The notes under the pieces are model-generated. The model was not told the origin of the DNA, made no database searches, and was given only the letters and a program-made list of their open reading frames with translations. Below, piece by piece: positions 9,097 to 16,072 of a stretch of 39,304 nucleotides of DNA. Made by a program: the position numbers and the translations under genes. The stretch comes from Phenylobacterium deserti (GTDB lineage Bacteria > Pseudomonadota > Alphaproteobacteria > Caulobacterales > Caulobacteraceae). Within the stretch, counting starts at the first letter, position 1; every line of letters starts with the position of its first letter. The stretch is taken from contig CAMCXF010000032.1 of NCBI GenBank assembly GCA_945883235.1, forward strand, positions 1-39,304. The letters run 5' to 3'.

Positions 9097-9907
9097 CTGG
9101 CAGGCAAAGTGCAAAAAGTCTCCAGTTCGGCGTAGTCGTGCGCTGGGATGGGAAATCAGTTGAAGCCGATCTCATTCAAGCGCCATCGGTTCCCGGCGGA
9201 TGTGATCCGCCAGGCGGTATGGCTGTATTTCCGCTTCACGCTCAGCATCCGGGATGTCGAGGAACTGCTCGCCCAGCGCGGAATCGAAGTCAGCCGCGAG
9301 ACAGTTCGATGCTGGGTGATCAAGTTCGGCCTGCTGATCGCGGCGAAGCTTCGCCGTGGCAGCAGCGCACCGACGGGCCGCTGGCATCTGGACGAGGTGT
9401 TCGTCCGGATCGGCGGTCGGAAGATGTGGCTCTGGCGCGCCGTCGATGACGAGGGCGCGGTTCTCGACGTCCTGGTCCAGAAGCGACGGAACAAGGCGGC
9501 GGCGCTGAAGTTGCTGCGTCGCCTGTTACGGAACCAAGGCATCCATCCCGAGACGATCACGACCGACAAGCTGGCGTCTTACGCTGCCGATGTCCGCGAG
9601 CTCGGGCTGAACGCTGTCCACCGACTTGGCGGATTGCAGGCCAACAATCGCGCCGAGAACAGCCATCTGCCGATCCGACGACGGGAGCGAAAACAGCAGA
9701 AGTTCAAATCGCAGGGCTCAGCCCAACGTTTCCTTTCCGCCCACGCCGCCATCTACAACTGCTTCAACCTCCAAGAACATCTGATCCGCCGATCCACCCT
9801 ACGGATGTTCCTGGCGGCGGCCCACCGTGCCTGGGCTGAAGCGGCGGCGGCCGCCTGATCAACGGTAGGGGAGGATAGCTTCCGGCCTAGCGAAGTTAAC
9901 CTGCCAG
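9097..9907 (+). mobile_element. IS6-family insertion sequence (ends tentative)
   Basis: One transposase frame with short flanks. CTGGCAGG at 9097-9104 and its reverse complement CCTGCCAG at 9900-9907 are placed almost symmetrically, 51 bases before the start and 49 after the stop. This gives an 811-base element, a normal IS6 size. Beyond these eight bases the ends match only partly (GGCAGGCAAAGTGC against GGCAGGTTAACTTC), and no 8-base target duplication was found, so the ends need checking against close relatives. Confidence 0.5.
9148..9858 (+). CDS. IS6-family DDE transposase
   Basis: 236 residues. An N-terminal helix-turn-helix (ADVIRQAVWLYFRFTLSIRD, then VEELLAQRGIEVSRETVRCW) is the standard IS6 start. 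The DDE catalytic residues are the Asp in WHLDEVFVRIGG, the Asp in ITTDKLASY and the Glu in NNRAENSHLP, each in its usual context, and RRRERKQQKFKS follows. The length is normal and no frameshift is seen, so it should be active. It belongs to the insertion element marking the left edge of the catabolic block. Confidence 0.93.
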   Translation: MGNQLKPISFKRHRFPADVIRQAVWLYFRFTLSIRDVEELLAQRGIEVSRETVRCWVIKFGLLIAAKLRRGSSAPTGRWHLDEVFVRIGGRKMWLWRAVDDEGAVLDVLVQKRRNKAAALKLLRRLLRNQGIHPETITTDKLASYAADVRELGLNAVHRLGGLQANNRAENSHLPIRRRERKQQKFKSQGSAQRFLSAHAAIYNCFNLQEHLIRRSTLRMFLAAAHRAWAEAAAAA

Positions 9908-9984
9908 TCCCCCGCTGCGACCGCCGCTGCGCGATCACTGGGTCGGGGAGGGGCCACTGTGGTTCGGCGAAGTTGACCTGTCAG
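9890..9984. repeat. Imperfect 18-base direct repeat, 77 bases apart, at and beyond the IS right end
   Basis: GCGAAGTTAACCTGCCAG at 9890-9907 and GCGAAGTTGACCTGTCAG at 9967-9984 differ at 2 of 18 positions. The first copy ends in the proposed right terminal repeat of the IS6 element. The second could be a leftover end of an earlier or longer element. No gene is seen in 9859-10044. Confidence 0.5.
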
Positions 9985-10044
9985 TTCCGTCTGAAGACCT
10001 TTTACAGTTAGATTGCCCGCACGCCTTGCGTTGGTGGTCGGGCT

Positions 10045-10068
10045 AAATGATATAAGATTATATCTTTT
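10045..10068. promoter_or_regulatory. Operator site A, upstream of the hydratase/lyase operon
   Basis: Palindrome with left arm AAATGATATA, 4-base spacer AGAT and right arm TATATCTTTT; 9 of 10 arm positions pair. It lies 23 bases before the ATG at 10092. TTGCGT (10026) and GCTAAA (10042) resemble the Caulobacter -35 and -10 elements with a 10-base spacer, so a bound protein would cover the promoter. Near-identical palindromes occur at four other promoters in this window. Confidence 0.75.
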
Positions 10069-10091
10069 GAGGATGGTTGCAGCTGGAGCCG

Positions 10092-11402
10092 ATGGACCTT
10101 TCTTCTCCCGTCTTGGCGATGACGCTGGTCGAGAAAGTGATCGCGCGGGCGGCGGGTCGGGAGGCCGTGCGCCCGGGTGAGATCGTCACGGCGAAGGTGG
10201 ATTTTGCCTTTGCGCACGACAGCTCCGGCCCCCGACGTTGGCGACCCTATCTGGAACAGCTGGGGGTCGGCATCTGGGACCCGTCGAAGGTGGCGCTTGT
10301 CTCGGACCACTATGTGCCGGCCGTCGATGCGGAATCGGCGGCAATTCTCAGTGACGCGCGGGCGTTCGCGCGTGAGTACGGCGTCGGCGCGTTTTTCGAC
10401 ATGATCGGCATCTGCCATCTGGTGCTGCCGGAGCATGGGCTGATACGCCCCGGCGACTTCATCGCGGGTGGGGACTCGCACACTCCGATGGCCGGTGCCT
10501 TCGGAACCTATGCAGCAGGGTACGGCGCGACCGACATGGCGGCCATCGTGGCCACCGGGGAAACCTGGTTGAGCGTGCCGCAGACGGTTCGCGTGGAGTG
10601 GTCCGGTGCGTTTCAGGTGGGTGTCGTGGCCAAGGACATCATGTTGTTCCTGTGCCGCGAACTGGGGTTGGATAACGCCTTTGCAGCCATCGAGTACGGC
10701 GGTGCCGCCGTCGATGCCATGAGCATGCCGGAACGCATGGTTCTGGCGAACATGGCCGCCGAGCTGGGGTTCGAAACCGGCGTCGTGGCCCCGGATCAGA
10801 TCACTTTCGACTATCTCGCCGCGCGCGGGCACCCCGTCGACGACGAAGCCGTCGCCATGGCGCTGGAATCGGACCCGGCCTGTACCTACCGCGCGGTTCA
10901 TCACTTTGATGCCACCACCCTGGTGCCGCAGATCGCGCGACCCCACGCGCCGGACAATGTCATTGCTGCAGACGTGTTGAGCGACGTGGTGATCGATCAG
11001 GCCTACATCGGCGCCTGCGTCGGCGCGAAACTGAGCGACCTTCGAATGGCCGCCGAGGTGTTGCAGGGGCGCAAGGTGGCACCCAGTGTACGCCTGCTGA
11101 TCGCCCCCGCGTCCTCGGCCACCACCGAACAGGCGGCCCGCGAGGGTATCCTGACCACGCTCCTGGAGGCGGGCGCGATCCTGTTGCCGTCGGGATGCGG
11201 GGCCTGTGCCGGCATGGGTGCCGGTCTGCTGGCGGCGGGTGAGGTGTGTATATCGTCCACCAACCGGAACTTCCGGGGCCGCATGGGACACAAGGACGCC
11301 CGGGTCTATCTGGGCTCGCCCTATTCGGTGGCCGCCGCCGCCGTAGCGGGTCGTATCGTCGATCCACGTCCGATGCTGGCCCAGCCGGGGATTGCGACAT
11401 GA
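10092..11402 (+). CDS. Aconitase-superfamily hydratase, large subunit (LeuC / DmdA-like)
   Basis: About 436 residues. The ATG at 10092 (MDLSSPVLAMTLVEKVIAR) is chosen over a TTG at 10077 because it carries GGAG and gives the family's normal M-T-L-x-E-K-I start. Iron-sulfur ligands are visible: the Cys in YIGACVGAKLSDLR (family IGSCTNG) and both Cys in SGCGACAGMG. GGDSHTPMAGAFG and NRNFRGRMGHKDARVYLGSP are also diagnostic. With the next gene it forms a two-subunit hydro-lyase. The family includes isopropylmalate isomerase, homoaconitase and dimethylmaleate hydratase. The adjacent C-C lyase argues for the last type rather than for leucine synthesis. First gene of operon A. Confidence 0.88.
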   Translation: MDLSSPVLAMTLVEKVIARAAGREAVRPGEIVTAKVDFAFAHDSSGPRRWRPYLEQLGVGIWDPSKVALVSDHYVPAVDAESAAILSDARAFAREYGVGAFFDMIGICHLVLPEHGLIRPGDFIAGGDSHTPMAGAFGTYAAGYGATDMAAIVATGETWLSVPQTVRVEWSGAFQVGVVAKDIMLFLCRELGLDNAFAAIEYGGAAVDAMSMPERMVLANMAAELGFETGVVAPDQITFDYLAARGHPVDDEAVAMALESDPACTYRAVHHFDATTLVPQIARPHAPDNVIAADVLSDVVIDQAYIGACVGAKLSDLRMAAEVLQGRKVAPSVRLLIAPASSATTEQAAREGILTTLLEAGAILLPSGCGACAGMGAGLLAAGEVCISSTNRNFRGRMGHKDARVYLGSPYSVAAAAVAGRIVDPRPMLAQPGIAT

Positions 11403-11905
11403 CCGGGACCCCGAAATATGGCCGGGCCTTTGTGTTCGGCGACAACATTGACACCGACATTCTGGCGCCTGGCTCGCTGATGAAGCTGTCGCCTGAAGCC
11501 CTGGCGACCCATTGCCTCGAAGCTATCGACCCCTCGTTTGCCGGCGCGGTCCGGTCGGGCGACCTGCTCGTCGCGGGCACCAACTTTGGTCTGGGCTCGT
11601 CGCGCGAGCAGGCGGCAGTGTCGCTGAAGATCCTCGGCATTAAGGCGGTTCTGGCCACCTCCTTCGCGCGGATTTTCTGGCGCAACGCCATAAATCTTGG
11701 CCTGCCCGCGCTGGTGTTTCCGCAAGCCCGCGAGATCGCGTCGGGCGATCAACTGGCGCTGGATACGGCGTCGGGCCGGATCGAAAACCTGACCCGGAGC
11801 CGCAGCTACGAGATCCAGCCGCTGCCCGACCACCTTCTTCAGATGATCGCTGACGGCGGCCTCATCGCCCATCTTCAGCGCCGCTTTCAGGGAACCGCCG
11901 CATGA
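11399..11905 (+). CDS. Aconitase-superfamily hydratase, small subunit (LeuD / DmdB-like)
   Basis: 168 residues. The ATG overlaps the large-subunit stop as ATGA, so the two subunits are translationally coupled. The swivelling-domain signature is clear: FGDNIDTDILAPG near the N-terminus and NFGLGSSREQAAVSLK, the loop that reaches into the active site and fixes substrate specificity. The length fits a standalone LeuD-type subunit (about 160-200 residues). Together with the 10092-11402 product it should add or remove water across a substituted maleate/malate pair. Its own stop again overlaps the next gene by ATGA. Confidence 0.9.
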   Translation: MTGTPKYGRAFVFGDNIDTDILAPGSLMKLSPEALATHCLEAIDPSFAGAVRSGDLLVAGTNFGLGSSREQAAVSLKILGIKAVLATSFARIFWRNAINLGLPALVFPQAREIASGDQLALDTASGRIENLTRSRSYEIQPLPDHLLQMIADGGLIAHLQRRFQGTAA

Positions 11906-12780
11906 GCCAGGCCTTGCTCCAGCGCCTCAAGTCGGGGCCCTCGGTTCTGGCCCCCGGGGCCTATGATGCGCTCTCGGCCTTGCTGATCGAGCAGGCGGGA
12001 TTTGAAGCCGTCTATGTCTCTGGCGCGTCGGTAGCCTATACCCAGCTGGGACGCCCGGACATTGGTCTGGTCAGCTTCGATCAGGTCGCCGACGTGGTGG
12101 CTCGGATCCGTGAGCGCGTCGGCCTGCCCATCATCGTCGATGCTGACACCGGCTTCGGCAACGCCCTGAATGTGCAACGCACGGTACGCGTGCTGGAGCG
12201 CTTCGGTGCCACGGCTATCCAGATCGAGGATCAGGATTTCCCAAAACGCTGCGGGCACCTGGCCGGCAAGAAGCTGATCTCTGCCGAGGAGATGGTCGGG
12301 AAGATCCATGCCGCCTGTGACGCGCGCGACCAGGTTGCCATTGTCGCACGCACCGATGCCATCGCTGTCGAAGGCTTTGACGCCGCCCTGGACCGGGCCT
12401 CGGCCTACGTCGAGGCTGGCGCGGATATCGTGTTTGTCGAGGCCCCGCGAACGATCGAGGAAATGCGCCGGGTCGTCCAGGTGCTGGGCGACCGCGCCCC
12501 GCTGGTGGCCAATATGGTGGAGGGCGGCCTGACGCCGATCCTGAGCCTGGATGAACTGGATTCCCTGGGTTTCCGGCTGGTGATCTCGCCGGGTGCCATG
12601 GTGCGCGCTATCATCCCGCAGATGGAGGCATTCCTGGCCAGCCTGAAGACCCACGGCGCGACCAAACCCTTTGCAAACCGGATGACCGATCTGGCCGGGG
12701 TCAACCAACGCATCGGCCTCGATGACATGGTCGCCCTGGGTGCAGCGTACAATCCCCCACCCCGGCGGGCGGCGGAATAG
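11902..12780 (+). CDS. Isocitrate lyase/PEP mutase-superfamily C-C lyase (2,3-dimethylmalate lyase-like)
   Basis: 292 residues. The superfamily signature KRCGH (115-119) contains the catalytic Cys117, which marks it as a C-C lyase of the methylisocitrate lyase / dimethylmalate lyase / oxaloacetate hydrolase group rather than a phosphomutase. Mg2+ ligands are Asp80 and Asp82 in VDADTGFGN and Glu109 in IQIED. Such enzymes split 2-hydroxy-dicarboxylates into an oxoacid such as pyruvate plus a second acid. Coupled by ATGA to a two-subunit hydratase, it should cleave the hydratase product, as in the 2,3-dimethylmalate step of nicotinate fermentation. PrpB is unlikely because no prpC or prpD homologue is adjacent. 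Confidence 0.88.
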   Translation: MSQALLQRLKSGPSVLAPGAYDALSALLIEQAGFEAVYVSGASVAYTQLGRPDIGLVSFDQVADVVARIRERVGLPIIVDADTGFGNALNVQRTVRVLERFGATAIQIEDQDFPKRCGHLAGKKLISAEEMVGKIHAACDARDQVAIVARTDAIAVEGFDAALDRASAYVEAGADIVFVEAPRTIEEMRRVVQVLGDRAPLVANMVEGGLTPILSLDELDSLGFRLVISPGAMVRAIIPQMEAFLASLKTHGATKPFANRMTDLAGVNQRIGLDDMVALGAAYNPPPRRAAE

Positions 12781-12790
12781 GACGGCAATC

Positions 12791-13726
12791 ATGGTCGCCG
12801 ATCCCAACCTTTACGATTACTGGCCGTATCGGGATCGCCCGAAGATCGTCTGGCCGGGCGGCAAAACCCTGGCCTTCTGGGTTGCACCCAACATCGAGTA
12901 TTACGAATTCGATCCCCCGAAGAACCCGTCACGATCTGGCTGGCCCAAGCCCGCGCCGGACGTGGTTGGCTATTCCCAACGCGACTGGGGCAACCGGGTC
13001 GGCCACTGGCGGCTGATGGAGCTGATGGACAAGTATGGCGTCCGGGGCTCGATCTCTCTCTCCATCGGCCTGATCGATCATCACCCTGAGATCATCGAGG
13101 CCTGCGTCGCCCGCAACTGGGAGTTTTTCAGCCACGGCATCTACAACACACGCTTCTCGTACGGGATGAGCGAGGCGCAGGAACGCGCGGTGCTGGAGGA
13201 CTGCATCGCCACCGTCCAGCGCGCCACCGGCCAACGGATTCGCGGCTATCTGGCGCCGGCGCTCACCCACACCGAACGTACCCTCGACCTGATCGCCGAG
13301 TATGATTTCTGGTACAGTTGCGACCTGTTCCAGGACGACCAGCCCCAGCCTGTAAAGACCAGAACGGGCAAGCTGATGTCGATGCCCTATTCCCTGGAGG
13401 TCAACGACGTCATCACCTATGGCGCGCTCTCCATGACGCCACAGCGCTATGCCGACGTGCTCAAGCGCCACTTCGATCAATTGCTGGAAGAGGGTGCCGA
13501 GAGTGGCACAGTGATGTGCATCCCGCTGCACGCCTATCTGGTCAGCCAGCCCCACCGGATCGCCGCGTTCGAGGAGGCGCTGGCCTACATCACCGGCCAT
13601 TCGGAGGTGTGGGTGACCACCGCCGCCGAGATCGCGGGCTATTATCGTGACCACTGTTGGGAAACCACCGTCACCGATGTGGGCCGGCGTGGCCTGGCGA
13701 CCGGCGGGACGGGGTTTGCGCCATGA
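12791..13726 (+). CDS. Polysaccharide deacetylase / PuuE-allantoinase-fold hydrolase, likely active copy
   Basis: 311 residues from the ATG at 12791, preceded by AGGACGG 10 bases after the lyase stop. It has the NodB-type barrel seen in PuuE allantoinases and HpPgdA-like proteins. Visible marks are WPGGKTLAFWVAPNIEYYEF (first strand), the SHG motif FFSHGIYNTRF with His115, RGYLAPALTHTERTLDL, and His247 in IPLHAYLVSQPHR (family HP...GQPFR). PuuE opens a cyclic amide ring, so hydrolysis of a cyclic amide or imide is more likely here than sugar deacetylation, since no signal peptide is present and the operon is catabolic. The first-strand Asp of classical deacetylases is replaced by Asn-Ile-Glu, so metal coordination may differ. 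Confidence 0.85.
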   Translation: MVADPNLYDYWPYRDRPKIVWPGGKTLAFWVAPNIEYYEFDPPKNPSRSGWPKPAPDVVGYSQRDWGNRVGHWRLMELMDKYGVRGSISLSIGLIDHHPEIIEACVARNWEFFSHGIYNTRFSYGMSEAQERAVLEDCIATVQRATGQRIRGYLAPALTHTERTLDLIAEYDFWYSCDLFQDDQPQPVKTRTGKLMSMPYSLEVNDVITYGALSMTPQRYADVLKRHFDQLLEEGAESGTVMCIPLHAYLVSQPHRIAAFEEALAYITGHSEVWVTTAAEIAGYYRDHCWETTVTDVGRRGLATGGTGFAP

Positions 13727-14628
13727 GCCTACCCGACGATTATCTCACCTATCCCCTCCGCGCGTACGGAATGGATCAGGACCGCTACCCCTGGCGGCCT
13801 GTCACGGCGCGTCCGCCGATCTCCTGGCCTGGGGGTCAACCGCTGGCTGTGATGATCGTGGTTCCCATCGAACACCATACGCTGGAACCCTCGGGAAAGC
13901 CGTTCAAGCCGCCGGGGGCCATGCAGACACCCTATCCGGATCTGCGCCACTACACGACGCGTGACTACGGCAATCGGGTCGGCGTGTTCCGCATTCTGAA
14001 AGCCCTGACGGCGGCCGGGCTGCGGGCCACGTTCCCGGTGAATGCGGATCAGCTGGATCGTCTTAGGCCGCTGATCGATGCCATCCTCGCCGACGGCCAT
14101 GAGATTGCGGCCTATGGGTTGGCGGCGGATAAAATCCACTGGAGCGGCCTTGAGCCGGGGGTCGAAGCGACCTGGATTGCGGAGGTCCGGCGTCGATTTG
14201 ACGCCGTGGGTCTGACGCCGCGAGCGTGGTTGAGCCCGGCGCGGCAGCAGTCGTTCGCGACATTGGATTTGATTGCGCAGCAGGGTTTCGACATCTGCCT
14301 GGACTGGGAAATCGACGAGGTCCCGATAGCGCTGCGCACTGACCACGGCCCGCTGACCGCCCTACCGCTCTCCAACGAACTCGACGACCGCAGCCTGCTG
14401 ATTGATCGCCGCCAGACCGAGGACGAATGGGCCGATCAAATCCTGGCAGCCGCGCGCTATCTATCGACCGGCGCTGACCGGTTCGGCGGCCGCATGCTGG
14501 GGTTCACCCTGACCCCCTACGTCGCCGGCCAGCCGTTCCGCATCGCCGCGCTTCGCCGGATGCTGGCCGGGCTGGGCGCGCTGGATGTCTGGACGGCGAC
14601 CGCAGGCCAGATCGCTGAGGCCAGCTAA
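13723..14628 (+). CDS. Second polysaccharide deacetylase-fold protein, metal ligands lost
   Basis: 301 residues, ATGA-coupled to the preceding paralogue and similar along its whole length: WPGGQPLAVMIVVPIEHH, RDYGNRVGVFRILKAL, LSPARQQSFATLDLIAQQGF, PYVAGQPFRIAALRRML. Where the first copy has His115 in SHG this one has Tyr131 in AYG, and where the first has His247 it has Thr264. It therefore probably cannot bind the catalytic metal the same way. It may be a non-catalytic partner of the upstream enzyme, as seen in other tandem active/inactive pairs, or may use other residues such as His139. Last gene of operon A; it ends 7 bases from the convergent VOC gene. Confidence 0.82.
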   Translation: MSLPDDYLTYPLRAYGMDQDRYPWRPVTARPPISWPGGQPLAVMIVVPIEHHTLEPSGKPFKPPGAMQTPYPDLRHYTTRDYGNRVGVFRILKALTAAGLRATFPVNADQLDRLRPLIDAILADGHEIAAYGLAADKIHWSGLEPGVEATWIAEVRRRFDAVGLTPRAWLSPARQQSFATLDLIAQQGFDICLDWEIDEVPIALRTDHGPLTALPLSNELDDRSLLIDRRQTEDEWADQILAAARYLSTGADRFGGRMLGFTLTPYVAGQPFRIAALRRMLAGLGALDVWTATAGQIAEAS

Positions 14629-14635
14629 CCATCGG

Positions 14636-15214
14636 TCACCGTGTCATCGGAAGGCCGTCCAGCACCTCGTTCAGTTCGATGTAATAGCCGTCGGGATCAT
14701 AGAAGGCCGAGAACATCACATTGATCACGCCCTTGCCGTCGTAGGACGGATAGCTGGTTGGGTGCGGGGCCTCGTCGACCTTGACGCCCATGGCCTTGGC
14801 CTTGTCGAACTTGGCCTGCAGGCCCTTGGTGTTGAAGACCAGTACGATGTCGCCGGGCGACAGGTCGCCGATCTTGGCGGGCCGGGGAGTACGTATCGGC
14901 TTGGTATATTCCATCAGGCCGATCTGGCCGACGTAGTCGTCGTTGGCGCGCAGGAACACCAGGTGCAACGAGCGCTCGGCGCTTGCGTCATCCTTGGCCG
15001 AACGCGGGGTGCGAATGATGTTGTCGTAGGTCACCTTCAGGCCCAGCGCGTCGCGGTAAAATTTCAACGAGGCCTCCATGTCCTTGACCACCAGGGTCGT
15101 GCGGCGCAGGTCCAGCGGCAGACGCTCGGCGTCCGGCACGGGCTTGGCCATGGCTGGAGCCGTAACCAACAGCGCCATCAGGGCACCCAGCAGAGCTAAC
15201 GTTTTTCGAGCCAT
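14636..15214 (-). CDS. Exported VOC-superfamily (glyoxalase/dioxygenase-fold) protein
   Basis: 192 residues from an ATG at 15214. Residues 1-23 are a signal peptide (ALLVTAPAMA then KPVPDAE), unusual for this mostly cytoplasmic superfamily. The mature part has the paired beta-alpha-beta-beta-beta units: RRTTLVVKDMEASLKFYRDA (VOC opening) and the closing YDPDGYYIELNE, where the Glu is the usual metal ligand. The expected His at the first strand (LRRTTLVV) is not visible, so metal binding is uncertain. Its start lies inside the last 19 bases of the amidase gene, so both are made from one transcript. A role in binding or first attack on the substrate in the periplasm is possible but inferred. 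Confidence 0.82.
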   Translation of the reverse strand: MARKTLALLGALMALLVTAPAMAKPVPDAERLPLDLRRTTLVVKDMEASLKFYRDALGLKVTYDNIIRTPRSAKDDASAERSLHLVFLRANDDYVGQIGLMEYTKPIRTPRPAKIGDLSPGDIVLVFNTKGLQAKFDKAKAMGVKVDEAPHPTSYPSYDGKGVINVMFSAFYDPDGYYIELNEVLDGLPMTR

Positions 15215-15891
15215 TCAATCACCTCTGAAACCGACACCACGTCGGCGTATTTGAGCTGCAGATCCGTCAGGTTGGCGTAATGGTAACTCTCGTGTTTGTC
15301 GGCCACACACTCTTCCGCGACGATGGTGCGGTAGCCATGGCTCAGCGAATCCACCGCCGTGGCCCGGACGCAGCCCGAGGTCGAGCCGCCGGTCACCAGC
15401 ACGGTATCGACCTTGTGCCAGACCAGATAGCTGGCCAGCGGGGTCTCGAAAAACGCACTGGGCATCCGCTTGGAATAGATCAGGTCGACCGCCGCATCGA
15501 TCTCGCAACGCGGATCAAAGGCGTGGCGGTCGCTGCCGTCCTTGATGTTCTGCAGGCTGTCTGGTGTGTCGGTGCGGGTGCCCCAGACGCCGGCATCGCC
15601 AGCATCGGCCTTGTAGGCCACATGGCTCCAGATCACCGGCATCGCCCTGGCCCGCGCCAGGGCCGAGACTTGATTCACGTAGCCGATCTGGTTCGGGTCG
15701 GTGACATACGCGGTCTTCGGGAACAGGTCGGGCCGTGTGTAGGCCTGCTGGAAATCGACGTTCACCACCGCCAGCTTCTGCCCAAACCCAAATCGCGCGC
15801 GTGCCGGATTGGCCTTTACCGCCTCATAAATTTCACGCGCGGTCTGACCAGAGCGCATCATCGTTGGCTCAAAGGGCGACAGCTTGCTCAA
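15196..15891 (-). CDS. Isochorismatase-fold cysteine amidohydrolase (N-carbamoylsarcosine amidase / maleamate amidase type)
   Basis: 231 residues from a TTG at 15891 with AGGAG 11 bases upstream; the inner Met11/12 has only a weak site. The catalytic triad is complete: Asp46 in VNVDFQQAY, Lys141 in YSKRMPSAFF and Cys174 in STSGCVRATA. The nucleophile context and the tail VAEECVADKHESYHYANLTDL put it with N-carbamoylsarcosine amidases and maleamate amidohydrolase rather than isochorismate lyase. It would release ammonia from a half-amide, which would suit a ring-opened imide made by the deacetylase-fold hydrolase. It is divergent from the TonB-dependent receptor, with operator site E between them. 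Confidence 0.9.
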   Translation of the reverse strand: MSKLSPFEPTMMRSGQTAREIYEAVKANPARARFGFGQKLAVVNVDFQQAYTRPDLFPKTAYVTDPNQIGYVNQVSALARARAMPVIWSHVAYKADAGDAGVWGTRTDTPDSLQNIKDGSDRHAFDPRCEIDAAVDLIYSKRMPSAFFETPLASYLVWHKVDTVLVTGGSTSGCVRATAVDSLSHGYRTIVAEECVADKHESYHYANLTDLQLKYADVVSVSEVIEWLEKR

Positions 15892-15997
15892 GGGCGAATG
15901 GTCTCCTGACAGGCACGCCGGGTCGAATGTGACCCTTATGCATCAATTGCACTTCATTGGTATCCGCAGGTCGGGCAAGGGATTTGTCGGGACCTTT

Positions 15998-16021
15998 GAA
16001 TGGTATAAACATATACCATTC
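15998..16021. promoter_or_regulatory. Operator site E between the amidase/VOC unit and the TonB-dependent receptor
   Basis: A perfect palindrome with left arm GAATGGTATA, spacer AACA and right arm TATACCATTC. Arm length and 4-base spacer equal those of the other four sites, but the core is TGGTATA instead of TGATATA. It lies 52 bases before the receptor ATG and 107 bases from the amidase start. A weaker inverted repeat, GGGTC (15920-15924) / GACCC (15931-15935), is closer to the amidase. Confidence 0.72.
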
Positions 16022-16072
16022 GCTCAATTCGCCAACCGTGGCGATGTGGGGCGTTCCAAGGGGAACACCGGC

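Noticed and set aside
10008..11291. Long minus-strand open frame (427 codons) opposite the hydratase genes
   Set aside because: His/Gly/Arg-rich with no domain, fully antisense to a well-supported gene with catalytic motifs; a product of high GC content.
15920..15935. GGGTC / GACCC inverted repeat upstream of the amidase
   Set aside because: Five-base arms with a 6-base spacer are common by chance at this GC content, and no second copy was seen.
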